This document shows positions 6,031 to 6,962 of a stretch of 6,962 bases of DNA, one piece after another. Source of the DNA: Candidatus Egaibacter danicus (lineage in GTDB: Bacteria; Pseudomonadota; Gammaproteobacteria; Burkholderiales; Burkholderiaceae); contig JAABRC010000104.1 in assembly GCA_011391115.1 (NCBI GenBank), forward strand, positions 1 through 6,962, written 5' to 3'. Every line of letters begins with the position of its first letter. Within the stretch, counting starts at the first letter, position 1. The notes beneath the pieces are model-generated. The model searched no databases, was not told the DNA's origin, and saw only the letters and a list, made by a program, of their open reading frames with translations. The position numbers and the translations under genes are program-made.

Positions 6031-6624
6031 TCAGCTAAGTTGGTCCCAAGGCGACGCGGCCTTTTTTGCCGCTTTTTTATCTGGCTTTGCGCGTAGAACT
6101 TGACGTAATCGTGTGGCAGAAATGCCAAATGCAGCGGCGGTATTGGCAGCGAAAGCTTTAGCCCCCCGCGCCTTTTCGCTGTTTAGCATGGTTTGTGCTG
6201 CCAATTTACGCTCGGGTGTCCAGGAAACAGCAGTGCCATTGATCGGTACTGGGAATGGTGATGTGGCTGCAGGCGGTTCATTGACCAGTGGCGAAGTGTC
6301 CAATTCATCAGCAAGATCAACTTCCCTTTGAGTTCTTAGCCAATCGACAAGGCTGGTTTTTAATATCTCGGTGTCATTGTCGGGCGCGACAACCCCAATA
6401 GGCGCAGTGACCAGGCCACCGGCCTTAACGGCAGAAGTCAACCTGCGTATTTCCCAACTCAAGTCAGGCGACACACCGTATGGACTCTTTGGGTCATCGG
6501 GATCACGGACAGCCACATCGGCCAAAGCCCTCGGGTCAAAGCCCTGCATCAACGCCGCGATCTCCCAAATCTTGATCGAGGGAAGGTCTCGCCAGTCGGC
6601 GAAGTTGGGTGAAGTCGATCTCAC
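6031..6624 (-). CDS. Hypothetical protein with possible C-terminal helix-turn-helix, mobile-element type
   Basis: The product (197 residues) has no function I can name. Its N-terminus, FADWRDLPSIKIWEIAALMQ then GFDPRAL (8-34), resembles a recurring opening in phage and island hypothetical proteins in which a Trp-rich helix precedes a G-x-DPR motif. The middle (110-137) is Pro/Ala-rich and probably a linker. The C-terminal part, WTPERKLAAQTMLNSEKARG (135-154) and AFAANTAAAFGISATRLRQV (158-177), has the spacing of a helix-turn-helix, followed by a Lys/Ala tail that could contact nucleic acid. The start is a GTG at 6624 that overlaps the antitoxin stop as TAGTG, so translation probably depends on ribosomes finishing the antitoxin gene; no strong Shine-Dalgarno is seen. 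The gene is therefore likely cotranscribed with the toxin-antitoxin pair. The 147-bp gap after it suggests that the transcription unit ends here or a new one begins. Confidence 0.65.
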   Translation of the reverse strand: MRSTSPNFADWRDLPSIKIWEIAALMQGFDPRALADVAVRDPDDPKSPYGVSPDLSWEIRRLTSAVKAGGLVTAPIGVVAPDNDTEILKTSLVDWLRTQREVDLADELDTSPLVNEPPAATSPFPVPINGTAVSWTPERKLAAQTMLNSEKARGAKAFAANTAAAFGISATRLRQVLRAKPDKKAAKKAASPWDQLS

Positions 6625-6908
6625 TACGATATGCCTGCCTCAATCCGCACCCTCGCCCGGCACCCCAGCGCATGCGCATAGCGCTGCACGGTACGTAGCG
6701 AGGGGGCTCGCCGGCCGCTTTCCAGGCGCGCGATCACGCTTTGCGTGGTGCCCATGCGCTCGGCCACTTGGCCTTGGGTCAAACCGGCACGGCTCCTGGC
6801 CGCGATCAGCTCGCGCGCCATGTCGAACTCATCGGCCATCGCATCATATTCGGCACGTGTCGCGGGGTCGGCCAGCAGTTCAGTCTTGAGTGCTTTTAGT
6901 GTTTTCAT
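6624..6908 (-). CDS. XRE-family antitoxin (HigA-like) of a type II toxin-antitoxin pair
   Basis: This 94-residue protein has the standard layout of the antitoxin partner of RelE/HigB-like toxins. An N-terminal segment, LLADPATRAEYDAMADEFDM (11-30), is characteristic of these antitoxins. It is followed by an XRE (Cro/C1-type) helix-turn-helix: LIAARSRAGLTQGQVAERMG (34-53), recognition helix TTQSVIARLESGRRAPS (54-70), then LRTVQRYAHALGCRARVRIE (71-90). Such proteins neutralise the mRNA-cleaving toxin by direct binding and repress their own operon. ATG 6908 is well supported: GGAAGG lies about 6 bases upstream inside the toxin gene, and the toxin stop overlaps it as ATGA. The toxin-first order fits HigBA-like modules. 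Its stop overlaps the next start as TAGTG. Length and motifs are complete, so it is probably functional. Confidence 0.87.
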   Translation of the reverse strand: MKTLKALKTELLADPATRAEYDAMADEFDMARELIAARSRAGLTQGQVAERMGTTQSVIARLESGRRAPSLRTVQRYAHALGCRARVRIEAGIS

Positions 6909-6962
6909 ATCTTCCCTTCCAATCGTTTCAGTGCATTTGCAAGCGCGCTGCGGGGTGTGTTG
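6905..6962 (-). CDS. C-terminus of a probable RelE/HigB-type toxin; 5' part beyond the window
   Basis: Only the last 18 codons and the stop are inside the window. The frame reads NTPRSALANALKRLEGKI and stops at 6905-6907, overlapping the antitoxin ATG by 4 bp. A helix rich in Ala/Leu with TP and a basic LKRLEG end matches the C-terminus of phage-Gp49-like RelE/HigB toxins, which cleave mRNA on the ribosome and normally run about 95-120 residues. The call rests mainly on context: the gene lies immediately upstream of, and overlaps, an XRE antitoxin of exactly the type that partners such toxins. The sequence itself is too short to prove the family. Confidence 0.55.
   Translation of the reverse strand, partial: NTPRSALANALKRLEGKI

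Noticed and set aside
1..6962. CRISPR repeat-spacer array
   Set aside because: No regularly spaced direct repeats of about 28-37 bases were seen; if an array exists it lies outside the window.

Overview
The window looks like an accessory region of a fairly high-GC proteobacterium. Protein resemblance and base composition suggest a betaproteobacterium of the Comamonadaceae type, but this is an impression and not a measured assignment. Nearly all coding capacity is on the minus strand; the only convincing plus-strand gene is a small terminase-like one. No CRISPR array, tRNA, rRNA, insertion sequence or integrase is visible.

Left part (1-2240, minus strand): two type I-G (formerly I-U) CRISPR-Cas effector genes. 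csb1 encodes the Cas7-like backbone. csb2 encodes the Cas5/Cas6-like subunit and runs off the left edge. They share a 4-bp ATGA overlap. csb1 is the first gene of this cas operon: no cas3, cas8/csx17 or adaptation gene lies upstream of it, so the rest of the system, if present, must lie beyond the left edge.

Middle (2241-3161): a divergent intergenic region of about 110 bp separates csb1 from a plus-strand gene resembling the small terminase subunits of tailed phages. No large terminase follows it. Its 3' end overlaps, tail to tail, a minus-strand winged-helix-like gene.

Right part (3162-6962, minus strand): in transcription order, the C-terminus of a probable RelE/HigB-type toxin, its XRE-family antitoxin, a 197-residue protein of unknown function, a 147-bp intergenic region rich in dyads, a small AlpA/excisionase-like DNA-binding protein, a 220-residue protein of unknown function, a family A DNA polymerase with a 3'-5' exonuclease domain, and the winged-helix-like protein. 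Stop and start codons overlap at four junctions (ATGA, TAGTG, ATGA, TGATG), which suggests translationally coupled operons. The AlpA-like/220-residue/polymerase/winged-helix set looks like the replication or maintenance part of a mobile element (prophage, integrative element or plasmid-like island). The CRISPR genes sit directly beside it. Whether they are cargo of the element or the element inserted next to a resident CRISPR locus cannot be decided from this window.
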